Shown here one piece after another: positions 45,584-54,978 of a stretch of DNA of 64,000 nt (positions within the stretch are counted from its first letter, which is position 1; every line of letters begins with the position of its first letter). This DNA is from a virus: positions 1 through 64,000 of the IMG/VR virus record IMGVR_UViG_3300021134_000001; one strand, written 5' to 3'. The position numbers and the translations under genes were made by a program. Under the pieces are notes generated by a model, which saw only the letters and a list, made by a program, of their open reading frames with translations, made no database searches and was not told the DNA's origin.

Positions 45584-48500
45584 CTATTTTCTTTTGCGCT
45601 CATACTTGCTCTTAACCAATAAGGCTTCGCTTGTTGCTGGAGTCATTACATCCATCCATACATATCCACCATTCGGATCGTTGGCTGGGAAAAACTGTAT
45701 GAGCCATCCACCTGGAACCTCGAAGGTGTGTGGTGTACTTACAGACTCTTCAGCAGTTACAGTCACCCATGAGTTTGCTGCCTCTGGGAAGTTGAAGCGG
45801 CCAGCGGTTGGAGGGTTGATAGAGAAAACAAAATCCATTCCAACTGCAGAAGTTACAGACATAGTTACAGGGTCTGGAGGAGTAGGTGGAGCTTCTTCAA
45901 CAGTTACGTCAGCAGTTACAGGCTTACTCAACTCGTTAGGACTGAAAGTAATTGTATACGTTCCAGCCGCGCGATAAGCGTAAGTACCAGTACCATCGGC
46001 GGTCTCTAGCGTTCCTTGTGGGATAGCAGGAGTTGTCACTTCACCAGTATCAGGATCAGTTACTTCTGCTACAGCATCGCCAAAGTAATACGTTCCGCCA
46101 CATGGGATATCTAATGCCAATGAGACATTGAGATAATTAGGTGTAGGAGTAATTACATATGGAACGCTTGTATGCGACACGAATGTCGTAGTAGCTTCGT
46201 AGTTATGATCGTCTGGAACATAGCGAATTGTGAATGTACCATCTAATGGATAGGTGTAAGTACCTGTACCATCGCCAGTAGTCAACGTACCTTCAGGAAC
46301 AGCAGGAACCTCAGGAATAGTCGGTGTCAACTCTACAGTTGCACTTGACTGAGCCACAGGATCCGCATCAGGAATATCTAATGGAGTAATCATTACCATA
46401 GTGTCATCAGACGCCATGAAAGATACTGTCACAGATGACGCGGCAGGATAAGTAAAGGTTGCATTGCCATCGGCGCTTAGGAAGCTTGAGCCTGCCTCAT
46501 CACCAAATGCATACATACCGCCAATACCCTTGTTATTGCTGAAGTTGAACTTCCACTGTCCATTATCATAGTCAGGAGTTGCAGTCATCTGTAGACCATA
46601 AGTCGCTGGGACTTCTGGAATAGCAGGCTGTGCATCGCCGAAATAATAAGTACCGGCCAAAGCAGGTGCAGATGCTAGAGTCGCTGTACGTTCATCACGC
46701 ATAGCAACGATAGAGTAATCTGTACGCGCTACGGCGTTGACGTCCAGAGTGACTGGCTTACTGAGTTCGTTAGGCTCAAATGTAATAGTGTAATCACCAG
46801 CACGAGCATAAGTATACTCAACAACACCGTCAGTAGTCTCAATGACTCCTTCAGGGATTGCAGGTTCTGGAACTACTAACCATTCATTATCGCTAACTTG
46901 CTCGATAGAGCCAGAGTCTAACACTTCAAGTTGCATTGTAGAAACTGAACCATTAGTATCGTCTGTAAATGTTACAGTATATGTACCAGCAGCAGCGTAA
47001 GTAAATGCACCATCAGCATTGACAGTACCGTCTGGATCTCCATAAGAGTATTGACCAGCAGACTTACCGCGCTTTGCAGCACGGAGTCGATGAGCAATAC
47101 GTGAGAAACGAGTCACACCGTCATTAGTGAACGTGAAGGCCAAAGAGTTGTCTGCAGAAGGCGTCGCAATAATGTGAGCCTTATACACACCAACAACCTC
47201 AGGAACGTAGTCACCCATTCTATACACACCGCCGCATGTCGGAGACAAGCTTAGGGTTTTGTATAAGAAATACTCTGGAGATGAGATAACATACGGAACG
47301 CTATTATGAGAGATAAACTCTGTAGTAGCATTATAGTTATGGTCATCAGGAATATAGGTAATTGTAAACGTACCTTCACGAGCATACTCATAGGTACCTG
47401 TACCATCAGAAGTTGTTAGCGTGCCTTCTTCGATAGCTGGAACTTCTGGGATTGCTTCAGTCAGAATTTCTTCAGGACTGGTTTGCGCCACAGGGTCAAC
47501 ATCAGGAACACTCAACGTCATAGTAGATACAGCGCCTGTAGAGGCTTCTGTAAACGTGACAGTATAATCTCCAGCCGCAGTGTAAATCATTTCAGACACA
47601 CCGTTAGGTGTCTCATCTGTGGTAGACTCTGCATCGCCATACGAGTAAATACCTTCTACACCGGTATCAAAGATAAAGGTGAGTGGAACTGGATCATAAG
47701 CAGGAGTTGCAACTATTTGTTTCTTATAGACAGCTGGAACTTCTGGCACAGCAGGAACGTAATCACCGAAATGATATACACCTGGTAACGCAGGAGAAGA
47801 TGACAATGTAGCAGTACGCTCATCACGAGATGCAGTGATAGAGTATGAAGTACGTTCGACAGCACTTACATCCAATGTGACAGGTTTACTCAACTCATTC
47901 GGATAGAATGTGATTGTGTAATCGCCAACACGTGGGTAAGTATATTCGGCAGTACCGTCTGTAGTCGTAACTTCACCAGCAGGAATCGCAGGTACTTCTG
48001 GGACATAAGGAGAAATCTCCTCAAGTTCACCAGTCTGTGCAACAGGCGCGTCATCAACTATCAACGATAGATTGGAGACATAGCCGGTCGCATCGTCAGT
48101 AAATGTTACAGCGTATGTACCAGGACCAGGATAGGTAAAGACACCTGAAGTATCAACAGTTGCGGCTTCATCGCCATAACCGAAAGAACCGGCAGGAGCG
48201 TTCTCTACGCTAAATGTAAACATATAAGGAACAGGAGGATCCGAAGCATCTGGTGTTGCGGTGATCTTGTTCTTATTTACAGCTGGAACTTCTGGAATCG
48301 CAGCTACATAGTCGCCCATGTTATAATATCCGCCACAAGTTGGGGATAAGCTGAGAGTCTTGTACATAAAGTACTCAGGAGAACTAATCACATAAGGCAC
48401 GCTTGTATGTGCGATACATGTTGTAGTAGCTTCATAGTTGTGATCGTCAGGAACATAACGAATCGTATAAGTACCTTCACGAGGATAGGTGTAAGACGCA

Positions 48501-50998
48501 GTACCATCAGAACTTGTAGCAGTGCCCTCTGCGATTGCTGGAACCTCTGGAACTAGAGCAGTGATCTCTTGATCAGCACCAGTTTGAGTGTCCACATCAC
48601 CGTCGGAAACTACTAGACTCAGATTGGAAACCGCTCCACTATCTTGTGTGAATGTCACTTCATAAGTGCCAGTTCCAGGGTAGGTGAAAGTACCATCTGT
48701 GTTGCTTGTAGAATCCGCATCACCATACATCCAAGTGCCAGACACGCCACCTTCAATAGCAAACGTCCACATATAGGCAGTGCCAGCTGTGAAAGTGCCA
48801 TCGCCGTTGTCTACTCGATCAGGAGTAGCGGTGATATGCGGTTGGTACGTAGCAGGAATCTCAGGTACGGCTGGGACACCATCACCGAAGTAATAAGTGC
48901 CAGGCAAAGCATAGTTCGAAGTAAAGCTACCAGTCATTTCATCACGACTAGAAGTTATTTCATATGTTTTACGTTGAACGGCGTTTACACCCAAACTAAC
49001 AGGCTTTGATAGCTCATTAGGATAGAAAGTGATTGTAAAGTCGCCTTCACGTGGATAAGTATATTCTGCAGTTCCGTCTGTAGTCTCTACTTGACCTTGT
49101 GGGACAGCAGGTACAGCAGGGACATACGGAGTGAGTTCTTCGAGATCGCCAGTTTGAACAGTGTTGTCTGCATCTAGAACTGTCAGAGACAAATTCGAAA
49201 CGATACCTGTAGAATCATCAGTAAATGTTACAGCGTAAGTGCCTGCGCCAGCATAAGTAAACGAACCAGCAGTATCTACAGTACCTTCACCATAGGCGAA
49301 AGATCCTGCAGGAGTATTTTCAACACTGAAAGACCAAACATATGGATTTCCAGGGATTGTAGTGCCGTTACCGCTGCCGTCGTCAACCATTTCTGGAGAC
49401 GCAGTAATTCTATTCTTATATGTAGCATCAATAGCAGGAACCTCTGGGATTCCATCTCCCATTGTGTAGTAGCCACCGCATGTAGGAGACAATGTTAATG
49501 CCTTGTACATGAAATATTCAGGTGAACTGATTACATATGGAACACTAATGTGTGCAGTAAATGATGTTGTAGGATTGTCGTTACCATCATCTGGAGCGAA
49601 ACGAATTGTAAACGTTCCCTCTCGGTTGTAGGTGTAAGACACAGCAGTTGCACCGTCGTAGTAAACTTCGCCTTGTGGAACAGCTGGAACCTCTGGGATT
49701 GCATCAGCGATCAACTGATCTGGACTTGTCTGAGCATCTACGTCGCCATCAGAAACAACTAAACTCAAGTTAGAAACTTGGTTGTCAGACGCACGAGTAA
49801 AGGTCACTTCATAAGTGCCAGTAGCAGGATAAGTGAACACGCCATCAATGTTCGCAGTAGAGTCTACATCACCGTAATTCCATTCGCCAGCAACACCACC
49901 TTCGATAGTGAAAGTCCATGCATAAGCTGTACCAGGTGAGAATGTTCCATCACCGTTATCTACACGATCAGGTGTAGCAGTGATATGCGGAGCATAAACA
50001 GCAGGTACTTCAGGAACTGCAGGAATGCCATCACCAAAGTAATAGTAACCTGGTAGATCTGGACTGATAGACATATTAGCAATCAAATCATCGCGAGATG
50101 CAGTGATCACATACGCTGTAGGCATGATTATGTTGATACCTGTAGTGACAGCATAGTTACCATCATCAGGTGTGAACGTGATTGTGTAATCGCCACCAGC
50201 AGTGTAAGAGTGCACAGCATTACCAGAACCATCACTAGTTACAGTGTTACCATCTCCCATGTCATACACGCCAGACATGCTAGGTGAGACAGAGAGATTA
50301 CAAACGTCGAAACGAATGCTAGGATTGATTGTATAACCTGTACGAGCGATAGCAGTCAGTGTAGGACCAGAACAAGGAGATGACGCAGTATTGTCTGGAA
50401 CAAATCTGATAGAGTAGGTGCCAGGAACTTGATACTGATAGTTGGCAACTAAACCTGAAGTATGGACGGAACCTTCTGGCACAGCAGGAACTGCAGGAGA
50501 ACCTGTGTCTGGAATAGGCTCGCCAGTGTCAGGATTGATATCTGGTGGAACCTCTGGAATCTCAGCAACAGGGTCGCCGAAGTAGAAAGTACCTTCGTAA
50601 TTCGCACGACCTAGCGCAGCAACCTCTGGTAGAAGAGTAGCCGTAGCCACAACATCCAGAAAGTTGATTGTTGCATCGACAGTGTATTCGCGACCTACCT
50701 CGTAGAAAGCGATAACATTGCCATCAGCCATAACCTGAGTGTACGAACGAACAGAGTTCAGAATTGCATCATCACCCTGTCCGATCTTGTTCACTATGTC
50801 AGTTTCTAACTGAACAACTCGAGCTTCGAGATCTGTTAGATCACCAGAGCCACTACCACCTGTAGAAGCCGTAGTCTGAATGGTGCCGTCAGGAAATACT
50901 AACGGACCAGGCAGTTGTGCGGATTCATCTACAGCGAGTTCTCCCAGAGCCACGACTTTACCTTCAATGTCATAGATTGGTTTTAATAAAATTGCCAT
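45584..50998 (-). CDS. giant repeat protein, probable virion fibre or decoration
   Basis: 1804 aa. An N-terminal domain (LLKPIYDIEGKVVALGELA, LPGPLVFPDGTIQTTA) is shared with the 51011 protein. Then come about 15 beta-rich Ig/PKD-like units (GTYAVTFTDD, YTITFYPNELSKPVTL, YTIRYVPDDHNYEATT) separated by Pro/Val linkers such as IPAVPEVPA and units starting YYFGDG. It ends in KSKYERKRK. Predicted extended, secreted-type fibre anchored to the virion by the shared N-terminus. No enzyme motif is visible. Near-identical units raise recombination risk. Confidence 0.75.
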   Translation of the reverse strand: MAILLKPIYDIEGKVVALGELAVDESAQLPGPLVFPDGTIQTTASTGGSGSGDLTDLEARVVQLETDIVNKIGQGDDAILNSVRSYTQVMADGNVIAFYEVGREYTVDATINFLDVVATATLLPEVAALGRANYEGTFYFGDPVAEIPEVPPDINPDTGEPIPDTGSPAVPAVPEGSVHTSGLVANYQYQVPGTYSIRFVPDNTASSPCSGPTLTAIARTGYTINPSIRFDVCNLSVSPSMSGVYDMGDGNTVTSDGSGNAVHSYTAGGDYTITFTPDDGNYAVTTGINIIMPTAYVITASRDDLIANMSISPDLPGYYYFGDGIPAVPEVPAVYAPHITATPDRVDNGDGTFSPGTAYAWTFTIEGGVAGEWNYGDVDSTANIDGVFTYPATGTYEVTFTRASDNQVSNLSLVVSDGDVDAQTSPDQLIADAIPEVPAVPQGEVYYDGATAVSYTYNREGTFTIRFAPDDGNDNPTTSFTAHISVPYVISSPEYFMYKALTLSPTCGGYYTMGDGIPEVPAIDATYKNRITASPEMVDDGSGNGTTIPGNPYVWSFSVENTPAGSFAYGEGTVDTAGSFTYAGAGTYAVTFTDDSTGIVSNLSLTVLDADNTVQTGDLEELTPYVPAVPAVPQGQVETTDGTAEYTYPREGDFTITFYPNELSKPVSLGVNAVQRKTYEITSSRDEMTGSFTSNYALPGTYYFGDGVPAVPEIPATYQPHITATPDRVDNGDGTFTAGTAYMWTFAIEGGVSGTWMYGDADSTSNTDGTFTYPGTGTYEVTFTQDSGAVSNLSLVVSDGDVDTQTGADQEITALVPEVPAIAEGTATSSDGTASYTYPREGTYTIRYVPDDHNYEATTTCIAHTSVPYVISSPEYFMYKTLSLSPTCGGYYNMGDYVAAIPEVPAVNKNKITATPDASDPPVPYMFTFSVENAPAGSFGYGDEAATVDTSGVFTYPGPGTYAVTFTDDATGYVSNLSLIVDDAPVAQTGELEEISPYVPEVPAIPAGEVTTTDGTAEYTYPRVGDYTITFYPNELSKPVTLDVSAVERTSYSITASRDERTATLSSSPALPGVYHFGDYVPAVPEVPAVYKKQIVATPAYDPVPLTFIFDTGVEGIYSYGDAESTTDETPNGVSEMIYTAAGDYTVTFTEASTGAVSTMTLSVPDVDPVAQTSPEEILTEAIPEVPAIEEGTLTTSDGTGTYEYAREGTFTITYIPDDHNYNATTEFISHNSVPYVISSPEYFLYKTLSLSPTCGGVYRMGDYVPEVVGVYKAHIIATPSADNSLAFTFTNDGVTRFSRIAHRLRAAKRGKSAGQYSYGDPDGTVNADGAFTYAAAGTYTVTFTDDTNGSVSTMQLEVLDSGSIEQVSDNEWLVVPEPAIPEGVIETTDGVVEYTYARAGDYTITFEPNELSKPVTLDVNAVARTDYSIVAMRDERTATLASAPALAGTYYFGDAQPAIPEVPATYGLQMTATPDYDNGQWKFNFSNNKGIGGMYAFGDEAGSSFLSADGNATFTYPAASSVTVSFMASDDTMVMITPLDIPDADPVAQSSATVELTPTIPEVPAVPEGTLTTGDGTGTYTYPLDGTFTIRYVPDDHNYEATTTFVSHTSVPYVITPTPNYLNVSLALDIPCGGTYYFGDAVAEVTDPDTGEVTTPAIPQGTLETADGTGTYAYRAAGTYTITFSPNELSKPVTADVTVEEAPPTPPDPVTMSVTSAVGMDFVFSINPPTAGRFNFPEAANSWVTVTAEESVSTPHTFEVPGGWLIQFFPANDPNGGYVWMDVMTPATSEALLVKSKYERKRK

Positions 50999-51010
50999 GG
51001 CTCAAACTCC

Positions 51011-52063
51011 TTAGATAAACTTAATAGGCTTCAATGTTCCGTTTGTGTCGAAGAATGGAAGCGACTTGTTTGCAACTTCTTGTACAGCAGCTTGTACATC
51101 AGTAGCTGCGATAGCAACAGTCTGAGTAGTGCCAGCAACTGGAGCAAATGAGATTGCAGAAGCAGCGTGAGCACCAGTAGTATTGTTGATGTGGTCTTGG
51201 ATTGAACCAGCGGCGCCACCTGTAGCATCGTTCAATGCTTGTTCTAACTCATCGATAGCACCTTGAACGTTTACAGATGTAACGACACCTGTGCCACTTG
51301 GTGTGTGCTTAACTTGTACAGACTCATAATCGCCATCTGCAGGTGCAACTACACCAGAACGACCATTGAAAGCATTTACATAGTTGCGACCATTGATACC
51401 AGCAACTTGAGTCTCGAGGATCTCTAAAGCTGTGTCAGTTTGGTCTAATGCAGTTTGTACATCAGTGCCTTTGAGGACACGATGATTTGCTGGGTCGTAT
51501 GAGGTACCTTTAGCAGTTTGTGTGCGAGCTGAGTAGGCTAAATGAACCCACTTGGTAGTAGTCGCATTGTAAGCTAACCAGTCGCCAACTTCAACTTTCA
51601 CACCAGATGCGTCACCAACTGTACGAGTACCAGCTGTGTTGAAGATGTAGTATGGAGCAGCTGTAGTACCAGCAGCAGGTTTAGCAGGATCAGCATCATT
51701 GAAGCCGAGTGTACCAGCAAACTTTGTACCAGACTGAACGCTAGAGATGCTAGACTCAAGAGACTGTAAAGCACCTTGAACTTCAGTAGCACCACCGATT
51801 AGAGGAGATACAGTAATGTCAATAGCTGAGTAGTCGCCAGCTTGTGGAGTGATTGCTCCGGTGCGACCTGAGAATGTAGAAACGTTACCTTCACCAGGAA
51901 TGTATGCAGTAGTTTGTTGTGTGCCGTCTTGGAACTCTAGAGGACCAGGAACGATTGCTATGTCGCCTTGTACGAGTTCGCCTAAGCCAACTACTTTACC
52001 TTCGACGTCGCGAATTGGTTTAATTAAAATTGCGGAAACGCCAGCTTTTGGGGCAATTGCCAT
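51011..52063 (-). CDS. virion fibre-like protein
   Basis: 350 aa. N-terminus (IKPIRDVEGKVVGLGELV, GPLEFQDGTQQTTA) matches the giant protein at 45584. The middle has two copies of a fibre module (FSGRTGAITPQAGDY, FNGRSGVVAPADGDY). It ends in FFDTNGTLKPIKF, shared with the 52076 protein. Probably head or tail fibre. Confidence 0.75.
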   Translation of the reverse strand: MAIAPKAGVSAILIKPIRDVEGKVVGLGELVQGDIAIVPGPLEFQDGTQQTTAYIPGEGNVSTFSGRTGAITPQAGDYSAIDITVSPLIGGATEVQGALQSLESSISSVQSGTKFAGTLGFNDADPAKPAAGTTAAPYYIFNTAGTRTVGDASGVKVEVGDWLAYNATTTKWVHLAYSARTQTAKGTSYDPANHRVLKGTDVQTALDQTDTALEILETQVAGINGRNYVNAFNGRSGVVAPADGDYESVQVKHTPSGTGVVTSVNVQGAIDELEQALNDATGGAAGSIQDHINNTTGAHAASAISFAPVAGTTQTVAIAATDVQAAVQEVANKSLPFFDTNGTLKPIKFI

Positions 52064-52075
52064 AGTGAAACTCCT

Positions 52076-52435
52076 TTAGGGATTGAGTGGAAATGCGGAT
52101 GATGATCCGTTTGTGTCGAAGAATGGGAATGTAGATGTGACTGAGACTTTGACAGTTCCTGGTTCAATACCAGGAGATGCTGTAAGACCAGGACCTAATT
52201 CTAAACTACCAGGTGTCAGACCTCCACCACTACCAGGCTCACCCTGTGGTCCGACTAAACTTGCTAGCCATTCGTCTTCTGTACCAACGAAACCGTTGGC
52301 TAATGCAACTTCATACGCTGAGAGGCCAGGGTCGCCTTTGGGACCCTGTTCTCCTTGAGGACCTTGCGGTCCCTGTGGACCAGGTTCACCTGGCCCACCT
52401 GACAAGTATTGTAATGTATCTGGATATCCGGACAT
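52076..52435 (-). CDS. short collagen-like fibre protein
   Basis: 119 aa. Collagen-like Gly-X-Y run ([19 protein letters not shown]) followed by a GLSAYEVALANGFVGTEDEW module seen in bacterial and phage fibres, and a PFFDTNG end shared with its neighbour. Trimeric. Confidence 0.75.
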   Translation of the reverse strand: MSGYPDTLQYLSGGPGEPGPQGPQGPQGEQGPKGDPGLSAYEVALANGFVGTEDEWLASLVGPQGEPGSGGGLTPGSLELGPGLTASPGIEPGTVKVSVTSTFPFFDTNGSSSAFPLNP

Positions 52436-52444
52436 AGTGACTCC

Positions 52445-53125
52445 TTACGGTGTGAGTGTGATAGAGACTTTGACACCCTGTTGTAGAGGGGCATTTGCTG
52501 GATCGTTACCCATGTCCGTGCAAGTCATAGTCTTAGTTCCAGATGTTTTGTATTGATATGTTATTGTGCTAGTTCCATACATTGCAGACTCATTAGAGAC
52601 TCCATCACCATCGAAGTCCCAGAAATAGGTGCCAGATCCGCCAACTGCTGTGAATGTTACTTCACGAGTTGTACCAGTCTTAACGTAAGTTACATCAGTT
52701 AGAATAGTAACTGAAGGAGGCGTATACTTTGGAACTGTTACACGATTTTCTACGAACTCGAAATTTACGACATCTGAGACAGATACGTCAAAATCACCAT
52801 CGCTTCTAAACGTTCTAATCCAAACCTTCCCTGCTGTAGTGTGTGTTGTATCGCCAGGCAGAACCTTCCACATATATCCAGTAGGACTATCGCTCTTTCC
52901 ACCCCAAGCAGTTAATTCCATTTCATATGGATTGCCTGTAGGTTTATAGCGAACTTCAGTTAGAAAACTAGGCTCAACTTCAGGTGCTGCTGTAGGATAG
53001 ACGTCCTTCCAGACGCCACCTACATTTACCTTAGCAACTGCAACAGATTTCCATACGCCACCAACGTTTACTTTACTAGGAGTGCCTTCTTTCCAGACAC
53101 CTCCAACATTAGTGGCTATGCTCAT
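52445..53125 (-). CDS. repeat/PKD-domain virion protein
   Basis: 226 aa. Starts with three copies of a KVNVGGVWK repeat (about 15 aa each), then a beta region and a C-terminal PKD-like domain ([16 protein letters not shown]). Overlaps the next upstream gene by 4 bases. Probably a fibre or head decoration. Confidence 0.65.
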   Translation of the reverse strand: MSIATNVGGVWKEGTPSKVNVGGVWKSVAVAKVNVGGVWKDVYPTAAPEVEPSFLTEVRYKPTGNPYEMELTAWGGKSDSPTGYMWKVLPGDTTHTTAGKVWIRTFRSDGDFDVSVSDVVNFEFVENRVTVPKYTPPSVTILTDVTYVKTGTTREVTFTAVGGSGTYFWDFDGDGVSNESAMYGTSTITYQYKTSGTKTMTCTDMGNDPANAPLQQGVKVSITLTP

Positions 53126-54963
53126 GGTGTATACCTCACAAGTAACGCACCTTCAGGATAACCAGAAGCAGCAGGTTCAGTAGCACCATCGGCGATTGAA
53201 ACAATCGTTGCGCCAGCAGGTGCTTGGATTGCGGCAATAGCGTCATCAACATACTGTTTAGTTGTTGCATGTGAAGTAGCCGTTGGCATGCCAGGCAATG
53301 CGATAGGATTCATTGAGGTATGTGTTGTACCATCAAATGTCCATTTTAATGCACCGCTAACATATACACCAATGCCTGTACTTACTTTAGACATGTAGGC
53401 ACCACCAGTACCAAACTGGACGCCAACGCCTGTTGCAGCCGTAATAAGTGGTTTATAGGAGTATACAGCAGAACTACTAAATGCCATTAAATCAGTTGCA
53501 CCAAATCTAAAAGATACACCACCTGTAGCAGTGAACATAGAATAAGTGTTAGCATAATTCATCACTATACCAGCAGGCATAGTAATTGGGCCAGTCATAG
53601 TTCCACCAGCTAATGGTAGATACGCACCAGCTTGTGCACCGACATAGACTAAACCGTCTGTACCGAGCTTAGCAGTGTTGTTCGCATCTGCAGATACAGC
53701 TGTAGGACCCGCAGGACCTTGCGCTCCTTGAGGACCAGTAGCACCTGCAGGACCTTCAGCTCCTTGCGGACCTGTAGGACCAACGATTGGACCGGCGTTT
53801 ACGAAGGCTGCAGAAGTATCTGACCAAACCCAAGCATCGCCTGTAGCGTCAATAATATAGGCATCACCTTGCGCCGCTGTTGCAGGAAGGTCGCCAACAG
53901 TCGCTACACGACCTTTAAATGTAATACCTAATCCCGGAATACCTTGATCGCCTTGATCACCTTTAGGACCGACTTCGCCTTGCGGACCAATAGGACCAAT
54001 GTCGCCTTGTGGACCAATAGGACCAATGTCGCCTTGTGGACCTTGTGGACCAACTGCGCCATCAGCGCCGTCTTTACCAGCAGGACCTGTAGCGCCATCG
54101 TTACCGGTAGGACCAATATCGCCTTGTGGACCTTGAGCACCATCTTTGCCGTCTACGCCAGGAGTGCCATCAGCACCAGGCGCACCGTCCTGTCCGGCAG
54201 GACCTTGAATTCCTTGCGGACCTTCAGGACCAATAGGACCAACTTCGCCTTGAACACCTTGTGGACCTTGCGGGCCAGTGTCGCCTTTAGGACCAACGAT
54301 CTTGCCGATATTCAAATACGAATTATCAGTGTCAGACCAGGAGTAAGCGTTACCATCAGCATCGACAATGTATGTATCGCCTTGAGCGGCGCCAGTAGGC
54401 AAGTCAGCAACAGTCGCTACGTGACCTTTTAAATTGATACCCATACCAGCAGGACCTTGCGGACCAGCGGCACCAGCAGGACCTTCAGCACCATCGACGC
54501 CAGCTGGACCTTGTGGACCAACTTCGCCAGGAATACCTTGCTCGCCTTGCTTGCCTGGTAATCCAGGTTTGCCATCAGCGCCCGCAGGACCTTCAAGACC
54601 TTGAGGGCCAGGAGCACCGTCTTGACCGACTAAGCGGCCCATACTATTGAAACCGCGACCAGTAGATGTTTGTGCAATAGGAACACAGAGCCAACCTTCG
54701 CCCCACTGATCATCTATGTAAAAATCGCCGAGCTCGTTATTAGTTGCTTCTGGATCTAACGCAGCTTGAGTTGGAATACGACCCTTATATTGCATCCCTT
54801 GGCCAGCAGGACCAGGCTCACCTTGAGGACCTTGTGGTCCAGGCAAACCTGCACCTACTGATACAACATTCCATACAGAACCATCCCATTGATATTGAAC
54901 TCCATTGGGTGCTGTGTAAACTTCATCTACCGCAGGAGTATCTGGAAAATTCATTGTTGCCAT
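53122..54963 (-). CDS. collagen-like fibre protein
   Basis: 613 aa. Begins with a short domain also found at other fibre starts ([20 protein letters not shown]). Four long Gly-X-Y collagen blocks are interrupted by small beta modules ([40 protein letters not shown]). It ends in a tail-fibre-like [14 protein letters not shown] and a trimer-type C-terminus. Extended trimeric fibre. Confidence 0.82.
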   Translation of the reverse strand: MATMNFPDTPAVDEVYTAPNGVQYQWDGSVWNVVSVGAGLPGPQGPQGEPGPAGQGMQYKGRIPTQAALDPEATNNELGDFYIDDQWGEGWLCVPIAQTSTGRGFNSMGRLVGQDGAPGPQGLEGPAGADGKPGLPGKQGEQGIPGEVGPQGPAGVDGAEGPAGAAGPQGPAGMGINLKGHVATVADLPTGAAQGDTYIVDADGNAYSWSDTDNSYLNIGKIVGPKGDTGPQGPQGVQGEVGPIGPEGPQGIQGPAGQDGAPGADGTPGVDGKDGAQGPQGDIGPTGNDGATGPAGKDGADGAVGPQGPQGDIGPIGPQGDIGPIGPQGEVGPKGDQGDQGIPGLGITFKGRVATVGDLPATAAQGDAYIIDATGDAWVWSDTSAAFVNAGPIVGPTGPQGAEGPAGATGPQGAQGPAGPTAVSADANNTAKLGTDGLVYVGAQAGAYLPLAGGTMTGPITMPAGIVMNYANTYSMFTATGGVSFRFGATDLMAFSSSAVYSYKPLITAATGVGVQFGTGGAYMSKVSTGIGVYVSGALKWTFDGTTHTSMNPIALPGMPTATSHATTKQYVDDAIAAIQAPAGATIVSIADGATEPAASGYPEGALLVRYTP

Positions 54964-54978
54964 AATTTAATTCCTTTA

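Noticed and set aside
45584-50998. Regular repeats in DNA suggesting a CRISPR or satellite array
   Set aside because: The repeats are codon-phased and encode PAVPEVPA linkers and Ig-like units of one open protein.
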